This document shows positions 7,726-19,851 of a stretch of DNA of 64,000 nucleotides, one piece after another. The stretch lies in assembly GCF_001704115.1 (NCBI RefSeq), contig NZ_CP016895.1:2852001-2916000 (forward strand), given 5' to 3'. The notes under the pieces were generated by a model, which saw only the letters and a program-made list of their open reading frames with translations, ran no database searches and was not told where the DNA came from. A program made the position numbers and the translations under genes. Source of the stretch: Acinetobacter larvae (lineage in GTDB: Bacteria; Pseudomonadota; Gammaproteobacteria; Pseudomonadales; Moraxellaceae). Each line of letters opens with the position of its first letter. Positions within the stretch are counted from its first letter, which is position 1.

Positions 7726-9126
7726 ATGTACGACATCATTATTATTGGTGCTGGCTCTGCCGGTATCAGCGCATATAAAGCCGCAATTCAACACAGTTCT
7801 AATATCCTGATTATTAACCACGGACCATGGGATACCACCTGCGCACGAGTTGGTTGTATGCCCAGTAAAGTCCTGATCTCAACTGCCAACCGCATGCATG
7901 ACATTCTACATGCGGAAGAATTGGCATTATACCCAGAGCAACCAATACACTTAGATCGCTCCAAAGTCATGCAACGCGTCCAGCAGTTAAGAGATCGTTT
8001 TACCCAAGCGACAGTGCAAGATGTTCTCGCATGGGAAGAACATAGCAAAGTTTCTGGTTTTGCACGTTTTATCGATGCACAAACCGTAGAAGTACAACAA
8101 GCGCATGGAGCACGAAAACAATTTCAAGCCAAAAGCTTTATCTTAGCCGTTGGTTCTAGTCCTTTTGTTGAAGCAGAATGGAAACAACAACTACAAGATA
8201 AACTCATTACTTCAGATCAAATTTTTGAGTTAAAACAATTACCGCAGCGCTTGGCGGTTATTGGCAGTGGTGTCATCGCTTTAGAATTAGCACAAGCCAT
8301 GCAACGTCTAGGTGTTGAAATCACGGTATTTGCACGTAGTAACAAAGTCGGTGCACTCAGCAGCCCAGATTTAGAAAAATTAGTCCGTGAATATTTTGTC
8401 ACAACACTCAATATCAAGTTGCATACGCAACCCGATCATTTACAGCGTGTCGCTGATCATGTGCAACTCGATTACACCGAACATGGTCAACAAAAGAGCT
8501 TAGATGTCGATTATGTACTGGCTGCTGCAGGACGTAAAAGCAATTTAGATCATCTAGATTTATATAAGATTAATCCTGCATTTAATGACCTAAAAAATCT
8601 TCCCATTAATTTACAAACCAAACAGCTCGGACATTATCCGATTTTTGTGGTCGGTGATGCATATAGTGCACGCCCTATCCAACATGAAGCAGCACTTGAT
8701 GGACGTGCTGTAGTTGAAAATTGCTTTAATTATCCACACTTAAAAAATATTGATGTACACACCCCTCTTGCTATCGTTTTTACCTCACCAGAAATGGCAA
8801 CCGTAGGACAAAGCTATCGCGCATTAAAACAACAAGATATTGATTTTATTATTGGGAAAGTATCTTATCAACGCCAAGGTCGCGCATTGGTACTGGCTAA
8901 AAATATCGGCGCGGTAGAGATTTATGTCGACCGGCATAGCGGTATTATTTTAGGTGCAGAACTCTTTGTTGAAGCCGCAGAGCACTTTGCTCATTTATTA
9001 TGCTGGTGTATAAGTGACAAACGTACAGTCACGGATGTATTAAATAAACCTTTTTATCACCCAACCTTAGAAGAAGGCTTACGGACTGCTTTACGAGATG
9101 CTGCACGCCAGTTAAATCAACACTAA
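7726..9126 (+). CDS. Dihydrolipoyl-dehydrogenase-like FAD/NAD(P) disulfide oxidoreductase
   Basis: A 466-residue class I pyridine-nucleotide disulfide oxidoreductase. FAD-binding GAGSAGIS is at the N-terminus. The redox pair is in TTCARVGCMPSK, with the Cys-x4-Cys spacing of lipoamide dehydrogenases. The NAD-binding glycine motif is VIGSGVIALELA, and the C-terminal His-Glu segment is HPTLEEGLRTAL. All catalytic parts look intact. No E1 or E2 dehydrogenase genes are nearby, so it is an extra copy outside the pyruvate and oxoglutarate operons. Substrate could be lipoamide or another disulfide. Confidence 0.82.
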   Translation: MYDIIIIGAGSAGISAYKAAIQHSSNILIINHGPWDTTCARVGCMPSKVLISTANRMHDILHAEELALYPEQPIHLDRSKVMQRVQQLRDRFTQATVQDVLAWEEHSKVSGFARFIDAQTVEVQQAHGARKQFQAKSFILAVGSSPFVEAEWKQQLQDKLITSDQIFELKQLPQRLAVIGSGVIALELAQAMQRLGVEITVFARSNKVGALSSPDLEKLVREYFVTTLNIKLHTQPDHLQRVADHVQLDYTEHGQQKSLDVDYVLAAAGRKSNLDHLDLYKINPAFNDLKNLPINLQTKQLGHYPIFVVGDAYSARPIQHEAALDGRAVVENCFNYPHLKNIDVHTPLAIVFTSPEMATVGQSYRALKQQDIDFIIGKVSYQRQGRALVLAKNIGAVEIYVDRHSGIILGAELFVEAAEHFAHLLCWCISDKRTVTDVLNKPFYHPTLEEGLRTALRDAARQLNQH

Positions 9127-9154
9127 AATTCAACACTAGCATAAAATTCAAGCC

Positions 9155-9190
9155 AAAAAAAAATCCCCCAAGTTTAATTTGGGGGATTTT
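9155..9190 (-). terminator. rRNA operon terminator (bidirectional)
   Basis: Stem AAATCCCCCAA (9161-9171) with TTGGGGGATTT (9179-9189). Read on the minus strand it is followed by nine T, which suits the end of the rRNA operon just after 5S. On the plus strand it is followed by TTTT and can also end the flavoprotein transcript. Confidence 0.9.
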
Positions 9191-9199
9191 AGAATAATG

Positions 9200-9314
9200 A
9201 GCTGGCGATGACTTACTCTCACATGGGTAACCCCACACTACCATCAGCGCGAAGAGGTTTCACTTCTGAGTTCGGGAAGGGATCAGGTGGTTCACTCTTG
9301 CTATTGTCGCCAGC
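9200..9314 (-). rRNA. rrf: 5S ribosomal RNA
   Basis: About 115 nt. The ends GCTGGCGAC and GTCATCGCCAGC pair as helix I, and the conserved segments CCGAACTCAGAAGTGAAAC and TGGGGTTACCCATGTGAGAG are present. It is the last gene of the operon, 11-40 bases before the terminator stem. Ends are accurate to a few bases. Confidence 0.95.
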
Positions 9315-9502
9315 ACAACTGTTTATGGTGATTTCTGGTCTGATCTGAACATTTTTATTCAGTGCCATACTTTCTTAACCAAATGAGTTATTAACGGATT
9401 AGAACTGGGTCTGTATTGTAACTAGAATTTCACATGAATCAAGTAGATTTGATTTTAAATGAATCGAATGAGCTTTATACAACAACTGTTTGGGTGTTGT
9501 AT

Positions 9503-12392
<2,890 letters not shown>

Positions 12393-12747
12393 ATACAACC
12401 CCAAACAGTCGCAAGCACCTACAAGGAGCACTAACAACATCGCAGTTCGAAGTTTCGTGTACTTAAACACTGTACAGCTTCAATCTAAATTCACATACCA
12501 AAACGCTTGATTCAGTGTTCATTTACTAGTTCTCAATTTGTCTTTTCAAACAAATCAAGTTGAACAATTTATTTCAGACTCAATTTCTAATCTGTTAATG
12601 ATTTATCTTGCCTTCGTCAGGTCAAGATACTGTGATAAATCACAGAGGTTAAATATAATCAGCTCATGCCAATTCTTATTTAAACTCTATAATCGATCTT
12701 TCATTTTAGCTTTAAGCTTCTTTCTTAGCCTTACTCATCATAATGAG
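12393..12747 (-). other. 23S-tRNA-Ala internal spacer
   Basis: About 355 transcribed bases between the 23S 5' end and tRNA-Ala. It carries the 5' half of the 23S processing stem at its edge. I see no further RNA gene or reading frame in it. Confidence 0.6.
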
Positions 12748-12823
12748 TGGTGGAGACTAGGAGAGTCGAACTCCTGACCTCCTGCGTGCAAAGCAGGCGC
12801 TCTACCAACTAAGCTAAGTCCCC
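12748..12823 (-). tRNA. alaT: tRNA-Ala (anticodon TGC)
   Basis: 76 nt with an encoded CCA end. On the minus strand it begins GGGGACTTAGC and the anticodon arm is CCTGC-TTTGCAC-GCAGG. It has the T-arm GGAGTTCGACTCTCC. Located in the 16S-23S spacer as in most gammaproteobacteria. Confidence 0.97.
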
Positions 12824-12898
12824 AGCTTAAATCTACGAGATTATTTCGTATCTACTTTTCCGTCACCCTCTCACAAGATACCTTGCAAGCATAGTTAG

Positions 12899-12975
<77 letters not shown>

Positions 12976-12987
12976 ATCGTAGACACT

Positions 12988-13014
12988 GAAGAACAACTTG
13001 TTGTGGATTCTTAC
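12988..13014 (-). other. 3' half of the 16S precursor processing stem
   Basis: This segment is complementary, apart from a small internal offset, to the leader segment 14692-14717. The pair would bring the two ends of pre-16S together in a helix of about 25 bp, the usual RNase III substrate. Confidence 0.8.
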
Positions 13015-13032
13015 CAATCACTAATCTTTCGT

Positions 13033-14569
<1,537 letters not shown>

Positions 14570-14691
14570 AAATCATTAGTGACTTAAGGTCACAATTCTG
14601 GCTCATCAATTACTGACAAAAAATTTGCTCAAATAAACTTCGAGTAATTCCTACCAATCAATCAATGATAATATTTTCGATCAATCAACCA

Positions 14692-14717
14692 GTAAAAATC
14701 CACACAAGTTGTTCTTC
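14692..14717 (-). other. 5' half of the 16S precursor processing stem
   Basis: The leader segment begins GAAGAACAACTTG on the minus strand and pairs with 12988-13014 beyond the 16S 3' end. It lies about 120 bases before mature 16S. Confidence 0.8.
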
Positions 14718-14770
14718 ATAATCTCTTAATGATCTTCTTACTACTTCGTCAGGAGTAAGCTAGGTCGGCT

Positions 14771-14798
14771 ATTCTACGCCTTATCTCAGATAAGTCAA
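14771..14798 (-). promoter_or_regulatory. rRNA operon promoter P2, with palindrome in its spacer
   Basis: On the minus strand a -35 TTGACT (14793-14798) and a -10 TAGAAT (14771-14776) are 16 bp apart. The spacer and part of the -35 contain the inverted repeat CTTATCT-N-AGATAAG (14780-14794). Both elements are close to the sigma-70 consensus. Symmetry inside the spacer could bind a regulator, which is speculative. Confidence 0.8.
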
Positions 14799-14917
14799 GC
14801 AAAATTTAATGTTTATTGAATTACTTTCTAATTCACTCAACTTAACTTATCACTCTGGATTTGCTAAGCATCTGATTTTAAAAAGCTTTTAATCAACATC
14901 ACCGCCGATGGATGTGC

Positions 14918-14945
14918 ATTATAGGCTATTTATTTTCTGGCGCAA
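14918..14945 (-). promoter_or_regulatory. rRNA operon promoter P1
   Basis: Minus strand -35 TTGCGC (14940-14945), 16-bp spacer, perfect -10 TATAAT (14918-14923) and a GC-containing discriminator GCACATCC. The 16-bp spacer and imperfect -35 are typical of strong, ppGpp-sensitive rRNA promoters. An A-run upstream may act as an UP element. Confidence 0.85.
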
Positions 14946-15177
14946 CCCTTTTTTCACGACAAACGAGTATTCCTTGAGCAGTCGATTGGTTTTTAAAAAA
15001 TTAAGTTAAAATATGTACAACGCTATTCTAAATACATCTTGTTAGAATAGCTTTCAATACATAAAATCAGATATATCTATTGTAGTGTTTACGTCCTGCA
15101 CAGGTATTTTACAGACAGCATAGCTTTTATATATAGCCATTTCATTTTGCATTATGCTTTTTCCAATAAGCAATCTG

Positions 15178-15205
15178 TTGCGCTAACTATAAAAGACCTT
15201 ATCAT
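15178..15205 (+). promoter_or_regulatory. Possible mlaA promoter
   Basis: TTGCGC (15178-15183), 16-bp spacer, TATCAT (15200-15205), 33 bases before the mlaA ATG. The match to consensus is moderate. Confidence 0.3.
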
Positions 15206-15237
15206 AGACTAGAAGTTCAATAGGTTGAGAAACTTAT

Positions 15238-16194
15238 ATGCATCATTATCATCTTTTATGGGCAAGCGCACTCAGTATAGGCTTAACGACAAGCGCCTTT
15301 GCACAAGTGACAGATACAGTTGAGCAACCGCCGACGACTGTAGCCACTTCCAGCAATACCCAAAGCACAACCGAGTCTGTCGCATTGCAAACGATCTCTG
15401 CAAATACTGAAGATAACAATGATCAAGATAGCTCAGATCCTGAGAAAAAACGTTTTGCAGCATTAAAAGAATTAACGCACATTAAATTCCAAGACTTAAA
15501 AGTAAATGCCAATGCTGCACAAGAGGATCAAGTGAAAGATCCCCTACAAAGTCTCAATAGAGAAATTTTTAAATTTAATGACATGTTAGACCGTAATGTT
15601 GCCCGACCATTGGCAGTACAATATGCCGAAAAAGTACCTGAAGATGTCCGCGGCGCATATCGTTCTTTTCGTAAAAACATGGGTGAACCGTGGAATGCAG
15701 TCAACCAAACCGCCCAAGGTCGCGGCAAACGTGCCTTAAAAACCTTAGGTCGCTTTACAATTAACACCCTAACGTCTTTAGGCTTTGCCGACCCAGCACG
15801 TCGTTTAGGCTTAACAGCAGAAGAAGATAGTCTAGGCACAACCTTAGGATATTATGGTGTTCCAACTGGACCTTATTTAATGCTTCCAGTTTTGGGACCA
15901 AGCACTTTGCGTCATTCCTTAGACGCACTAAGCGATGGCTATGCCAAACCAACCAATATTGCGATGTTGAACCATCACCAAACCGGTTTGGCTTGGTCTA
16001 ATGCAGTCTTAGCCGGTGTTGATTCGCGCTCTCAATTCCTTGATATCGAAAGTGTATTACAAGGTGATCGCTATGCAGCAATGCGTGATATCTATTTACA
16101 ACGCATTAACTTTAGCATTGCCGAGAAGAAAGGTGATGATACCGATGGCATCAGCTTTATCGATGATGAATTTGATGATGAAACCACGCCATAA
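15238..16194 (+). CDS. mlaA: MlaA-family phospholipid transport protein lacking the lipidation cysteine
   Basis: A 318-residue MlaA/VacJ homologue, the outer-membrane partner of the Mla system that removes misplaced phospholipids from the outer leaflet. The core begins DPLQSLNREIFKFNDMLDRN near residue 101 and runs through PTGPYLMLPVLGPS. The N-terminus is a type I signal peptide ending SAFA, followed by about 75 low-complexity residues. There is no cysteine anywhere, so it cannot be a lipoprotein as E. coli MlaA is. The C-terminus is acidic. Start supported by GAG eight bases upstream. Other Mla genes are not nearby. Confidence 0.88.
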   Translation: MHHYHLLWASALSIGLTTSAFAQVTDTVEQPPTTVATSSNTQSTTESVALQTISANTEDNNDQDSSDPEKKRFAALKELTHIKFQDLKVNANAAQEDQVKDPLQSLNREIFKFNDMLDRNVARPLAVQYAEKVPEDVRGAYRSFRKNMGEPWNAVNQTAQGRGKRALKTLGRFTINTLTSLGFADPARRLGLTAEEDSLGTTLGYYGVPTGPYLMLPVLGPSTLRHSLDALSDGYAKPTNIAMLNHHQTGLAWSNAVLAGVDSRSQFLDIESVLQGDRYAAMRDIYLQRINFSIAEKKGDDTDGISFIDDEFDDETTP

Positions 16195-16216
16195 GTGGTT
16201 ATGCGAGTCCCTCTGT

Positions 16217-16246
16217 CTGCCGAGTTTTCATGTCAAAACTCGGCAG
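16217..16246 (+). terminator. Hairpin after mlaA, probable terminator
   Basis: Perfect 12-bp stem CTGCCGAGTTTT (16217-16228) and AAAACTCGGCAG (16235-16246), loop CATGTC. The T-run after it is weak and displaced (TTTAATTTT from 16254). Confidence 0.6.
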
Positions 16247-16474
16247 AACATGCTTTAATTTTATGTAAAAACACCAAAATCACATCGCATATATTGATGT
16301 TTTTTGCACATCGATTTGAGAAAGACCTTAAAATTTCACAATAATTTATTGATAAAAAATAAGCACAAAGCATTGATTAAAATAAAATTAGTGGTTTTAA
16401 ATCCCACAAAGTTCGGCTAGTATTTTAATTGAAAATACCAGCATAAATGCCACAAAAATAGTAACAACTTGCAT

Positions 16475-16490
16475 ATGATAGCGCTATCAT
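16475..16490. promoter_or_regulatory. Perfect 16-bp palindrome upstream of gigA
   Basis: ATGATAGCGCTATCAT is fully self-complementary and lies about 100 bases before the gigA start, in a 393-base spacer (16195-16587) with no other feature besides the mlaA hairpin. It looks like an operator for a dimeric regulator. The regulator is unknown. Confidence 0.5.
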
Positions 16491-16587
16491 CCTACACTTT
16501 TCATAGCATAGTATATTGTTTTGACGCATATTATGAATGTCATCGTGACGACCAAACTCACCACGCCAAGGATAATTTGATACTTCT

Positions 16588-17556
16588 ATGTACTTTATTA
16601 AACCGACAAGGAAGATTACAAATTTAGAGCAAGTCCTCGCAACCTTGCCCAATTTGCAAATCATCGACATAGAAGATCTACATCTATATGATCCAACGAT
16701 CATTGCCATTGCGGATGTTGAAGATTTTTTACTCTATCAATGGCCGTTACCAACCATCGTACTGGCACATGAAAACGAAGGTGCTGCTTTATCACAATCA
16801 TGGGAATTGGGCGCGCTAGCAGGATGGATCTGGAACAAACTCCCAGCGCATCCTGAAAAATCCTTACAAAAAATCGATGCGCAATATAAGCGCAACCAAG
16901 ATAGCCGTGACTTACCGTCCGCAGCTGATTTACAACAAAGACTCCTCCCCAATCCGATTGAACTACCAAACTACCAGATTGAAACTTTTTTTCAGCCTTC
17001 CGCCTATTTATCTGGAGACTGGTATGACTATTGGAAACTCAACGATCATGAGCTGTTGTTTTATCTTGCCGATGTCTCAGGTCATGGTGTGACCAGTTCA
17101 TTACTGACCTCGTGGATGGCAGCCTTTCATGGTCGCTCAAAAACACCGCGTGAACTCATCAAAAAACTCAATGGCATGCTGGTACAAGAAAATATCGAAA
17201 AGCACATCACCATGATTGCGGGGATTTTAGATTTTAAAAGCCACGAATTACGCTGGTCCAGCGCCGGTCACTATCCGCCCGCAATTATCTTTGAGCCACA
17301 TACGGCTCCCAAAGTACTCAATACCAGTAGCTTCCCTTTGGGTCTCACTGGAGACTTAGAGGTTGAAGAGTTCCACTGTACACTTCCCAAACATGCACGT
17401 TTCATTATTTGTTCAGATGGTGCACTTGAACCTTTTGAAGGTGGCTTAAACGAACAGTTCACACAATTGGTGCAACATTTGCAAAATCATTCATTTAAAG
17501 TACCTGAACACGTTGCAGATGACGTGGCAATACTCAGTTTAAGAAGAATGAATTAG
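16588..17556 (+). CDS. gigA: GigA-like PP2C/SpoIIE-type serine phosphatase
   Basis: A 322-residue protein. The C-terminal domain (from about residue 110) is a PP2C-type phosphatase with metal ligands in GDWYDYW (near 142), ADVSGHG (near 160), CSDGALE (near 276) and DDVAILS (near 310). Residues 1-95 look like a degenerate receiver domain, without a clear phospho-acceptor aspartate. The STAS gene follows directly, as for A. baumannii GigA/GigB, which control stress resistance and virulence. GigA would dephosphorylate GigB. The name rests on architecture, gene order and genus. Confidence 0.8.
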   Translation: MYFIKPTRKITNLEQVLATLPNLQIIDIEDLHLYDPTIIAIADVEDFLLYQWPLPTIVLAHENEGAALSQSWELGALAGWIWNKLPAHPEKSLQKIDAQYKRNQDSRDLPSAADLQQRLLPNPIELPNYQIETFFQPSAYLSGDWYDYWKLNDHELLFYLADVSGHGVTSSLLTSWMAAFHGRSKTPRELIKKLNGMLVQENIEKHITMIAGILDFKSHELRWSSAGHYPPAIIFEPHTAPKVLNTSSFPLGLTGDLEVEEFHCTLPKHARFIICSDGALEPFEGGLNEQFTQLVQHLQNHSFKVPEHVADDVAILSLRRMN

Positions 17557-17669
17557 ATTTAAATTCAATTACTTAAGCAAGATATCTTGCGACATCGCTA
17601 CGCAAAGACTTGAGTATAGACTTGCGCTATGTGATAATTTTCCTATCCTTCTTTGCAAATGGCATTTAT

Positions 17670-18191
17670 ATGTCAACAGGTCATGTTGAATATGCAAGAT
17701 TAGATGGAACGCATATTTTCAAGCTTATTGGGGAAGTGCGTGCGCAGTCTTGTATTAGTTTAGACAAACTTTTGGCAAGGATTGAACAACAAGATAACGT
17801 CGTTGGCGCTATTGTTGATTTAACCCAAACCACATTTATAGATAGTACGGTATTAGGTGTACTTGCCAAACTGGGGCTCAAGCTCAAACAAGCACATCAA
17901 ATTCAAGCTGTCATGCTATCTACCAATCCAGATATCTCGACACTTGCCAACAGTATGGGGCTCGGACAAGTTTTTGTGATCCTCAACTATTGTGGTGATC
18001 CCAATATCTGCACCAAAACCCTACTTGATGAGCACATTACCCATCAAGCGATGTTAAATACTGTTTTGGATGCCCATAAAACGCTGATGCGTTTAAATGA
18101 GAACAACCAAAACATGTTTGAACCTTTAGTTAAAAAATTAGAAAAACAACAAGATACAATGGATGCTGTATCTAACCAACAAAACGTATAA
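17670..18191 (+). CDS. gigB: GigB-like STAS-domain anti-sigma-factor antagonist
   Basis: A 173-residue protein with a STAS domain over residues 1-110. The phospho-acceptor serine is expected in FIDSTVLGVL near residue 58. A C-terminal extension of about 60 residues is predicted helical. In A. baumannii, GigB is the substrate of the phosphatase GigA and contacts NPr of the nitrogen PTS; the npr gene is at 52172-52441. Start taken at ATG 17670, where the domain begins; the frame could extend to a TTG at 17610, and neither has a strong ribosome-binding site. Confidence 0.78.
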   Translation: MSTGHVEYARLDGTHIFKLIGEVRAQSCISLDKLLARIEQQDNVVGAIVDLTQTTFIDSTVLGVLAKLGLKLKQAHQIQAVMLSTNPDISTLANSMGLGQVFVILNYCGDPNICTKTLLDEHITHQAMLNTVLDAHKTLMRLNENNQNMFEPLVKKLEKQQDTMDAVSNQQNV

Positions 18192-18212
18192 GCACAATCT
18201 AGGATGCCTGCG

Positions 18213-19037
18213 ATGACTTTATTTTCTGTTGCTCAAATGAACGCTCAAGATGATCTTGAAAAAAACTTTCAAGACATTGAAGCATTGTTACAACAAAGTC
18301 AGGCGCAGGGTTCTCAGCTGATTGTGTTTCCAGAAAACTTTATTTGCTTTGCTGGCGGGAAACAACTGGAAATTGCTGCGCAATTTGAAAGTATTCAACA
18401 GCGTTTACAGCAGTTAGCACATCGCTATAACAGCTGGATAATTGCTGGCACCATTCCCTGCCCTTTTCGTCCTGATGGCAGTGTGATTCGAGATGGTCGT
18501 GTCAGAACGGTCAGTCTTTGTATTAGCCCTGAAGCCACGGAGGCACGTTATGACAAAATTCATTTGTTTGACGTGCAAGTTGGTGATGCTGTCGGTGGCT
18601 ACCAAGAATCTAAATTCTTTGAAGCTGGTGATAGCCCCGTTGTTGTAAATACACCGTTTGGTCAAATCGGACTGATGGTGTGTTATGACCTACGTTTTCC
18701 AGAGCTCGCCTTACAACTGCGTCATTTAGGTGCCAATATTCTCACAGCACCAGCCGCATTTACCTATAGCACCGGACAGTTGCATTGGCAGTTACTCATT
18801 CAAGCCCGCGCGATGGACAGCCAATGTCAAGTCTTGGGCGCCGCACAACAAGGCTGGCATGGTCCAAAACGACAAACTTGGGGGCATTCTGCTGCAGCCA
18901 ATAGCTTAGGGCAATTGCAACAGATCTGTGAAAAAGAAGGCAATCAACTCATACAGGTCGATTTTGATTTGCTCGAACAACAGAAAATTCGCAATAATAT
19001 GCCGCTAATGCAGCACCGTCGTCTCATCCATTTTTAA
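18213..19037 (+). CDS. Carbon-nitrogen hydrolase, nitrilase family (Nit-type amidase)
   Basis: A 274-residue nitrilase-superfamily enzyme. The catalytic triad is visible: Glu in VFPENF (near 41), Lys in YDKIHLFDV (near 113) and Cys in MVCYDLRFPE (near 157). The YDKIHLFDV segment is typical of the Nit branch that includes deaminated-glutathione amidase and omega-amidase, so repair of such metabolites is the best guess. The start ATG 18213 has AGGA eight bases upstream; another ATG at 18204 lies within that site. It follows gigB by 21 bases and may be cotranscribed. Confidence 0.85.
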   Translation: MTLFSVAQMNAQDDLEKNFQDIEALLQQSQAQGSQLIVFPENFICFAGGKQLEIAAQFESIQQRLQQLAHRYNSWIIAGTIPCPFRPDGSVIRDGRVRTVSLCISPEATEARYDKIHLFDVQVGDAVGGYQESKFFEAGDSPVVVNTPFGQIGLMVCYDLRFPELALQLRHLGANILTAPAAFTYSTGQLHWQLLIQARAMDSQCQVLGAAQQGWHGPKRQTWGHSAAANSLGQLQQICEKEGNQLIQVDFDLLEQQKIRNNMPLMQHRRLIHF

Positions 19038-19148
19038 AGCATCATCCTTATCTTAAAATACTAGCCCTGAGCACGCTTTGTACTGGTCATTTCCCACTCA
19101 ACCCGATCATTGGCTCTATCGCGAAATGATCTGAACCATGAGCTTACT

Positions 19149-19766
19149 ATGGCTAAACCTTTCATCATTACCACATCTTTCATCTGCCTGATTGCCTGTA
19201 GCAGTTTGATTCAATCTGCTATAGCCCAATCAAAAACGGCACAACATGAGCAACAACTTTTAGTCGCGAGTCAGAATTTTGAGCAGTCTTGTGTACGCGC
19301 GCTCCCAACAGCAGTACTCCTGAAAACAAATGTGCAACAACACCGCTTTCAACTCAAAAGTACGCAGGGTGATTTGCCCATTGCTTATGCCATCGAGAGT
19401 GCTGAGCTTGGACAGCAACAAAACATTCGTATCGAAAACAGCGGCTGTGAATTCTATACTTTAAACATTCAACTGCATTTAAATGCTGAAAAAATCGAAC
19501 AAAAGCAGCAACTCTGCCAAACCTGCCTAGTGGCTGAATTGAAAAATTTAGCACAATATTTTCAAATAGAAGAGCGTGAGTTTTATCTTGCCGGCATCGA
19601 AATCTTAGAACAACAGCTGAAACAACGCCATGCATTTGAAGTCGGTATCGGTTATCAACTCAATGAGACAGAAGATATGCCGCAGCTTGTTCAGTTTAAA
19701 CAAATTCAAAAACAAGCGAATGGTCAATATTGGATTGAATTCAGCAATAGTATTGGTCCGCTTTAA
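19149..19766 (+). CDS. Exported protein of unknown function
   Basis: A 205-residue protein that I do not recognise. The N-terminus is a signal peptide. It could be cut after SAIA (type I) or at the cysteine of LIAC (lipobox-like), so lipidation is unresolved. The mature part is Gln-rich with a cysteine pair QLCQTCLV and two more cysteines, suggesting disulfides. ATG 19149 was chosen because the signal peptide starts there; the frame extends to 19110. It converges on gspE. Confidence 0.6.
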   Translation: MAKPFIITTSFICLIACSSLIQSAIAQSKTAQHEQQLLVASQNFEQSCVRALPTAVLLKTNVQQHRFQLKSTQGDLPIAYAIESAELGQQQNIRIENSGCEFYTLNIQLHLNAEKIEQKQQLCQTCLVAELKNLAQYFQIEEREFYLAGIEILEQQLKQRHAFEVGIGYQLNETEDMPQLVQFKQIQKQANGQYWIEFSNSIGPL

Positions 19767-19851
19767 TCACATCGAGATAAAGCCCGCCGACCATGCCGAG
19801 ACAATCGTCCCCACAACCATGCCTAAGCAATCACGTCCAAACCAGCACAAA

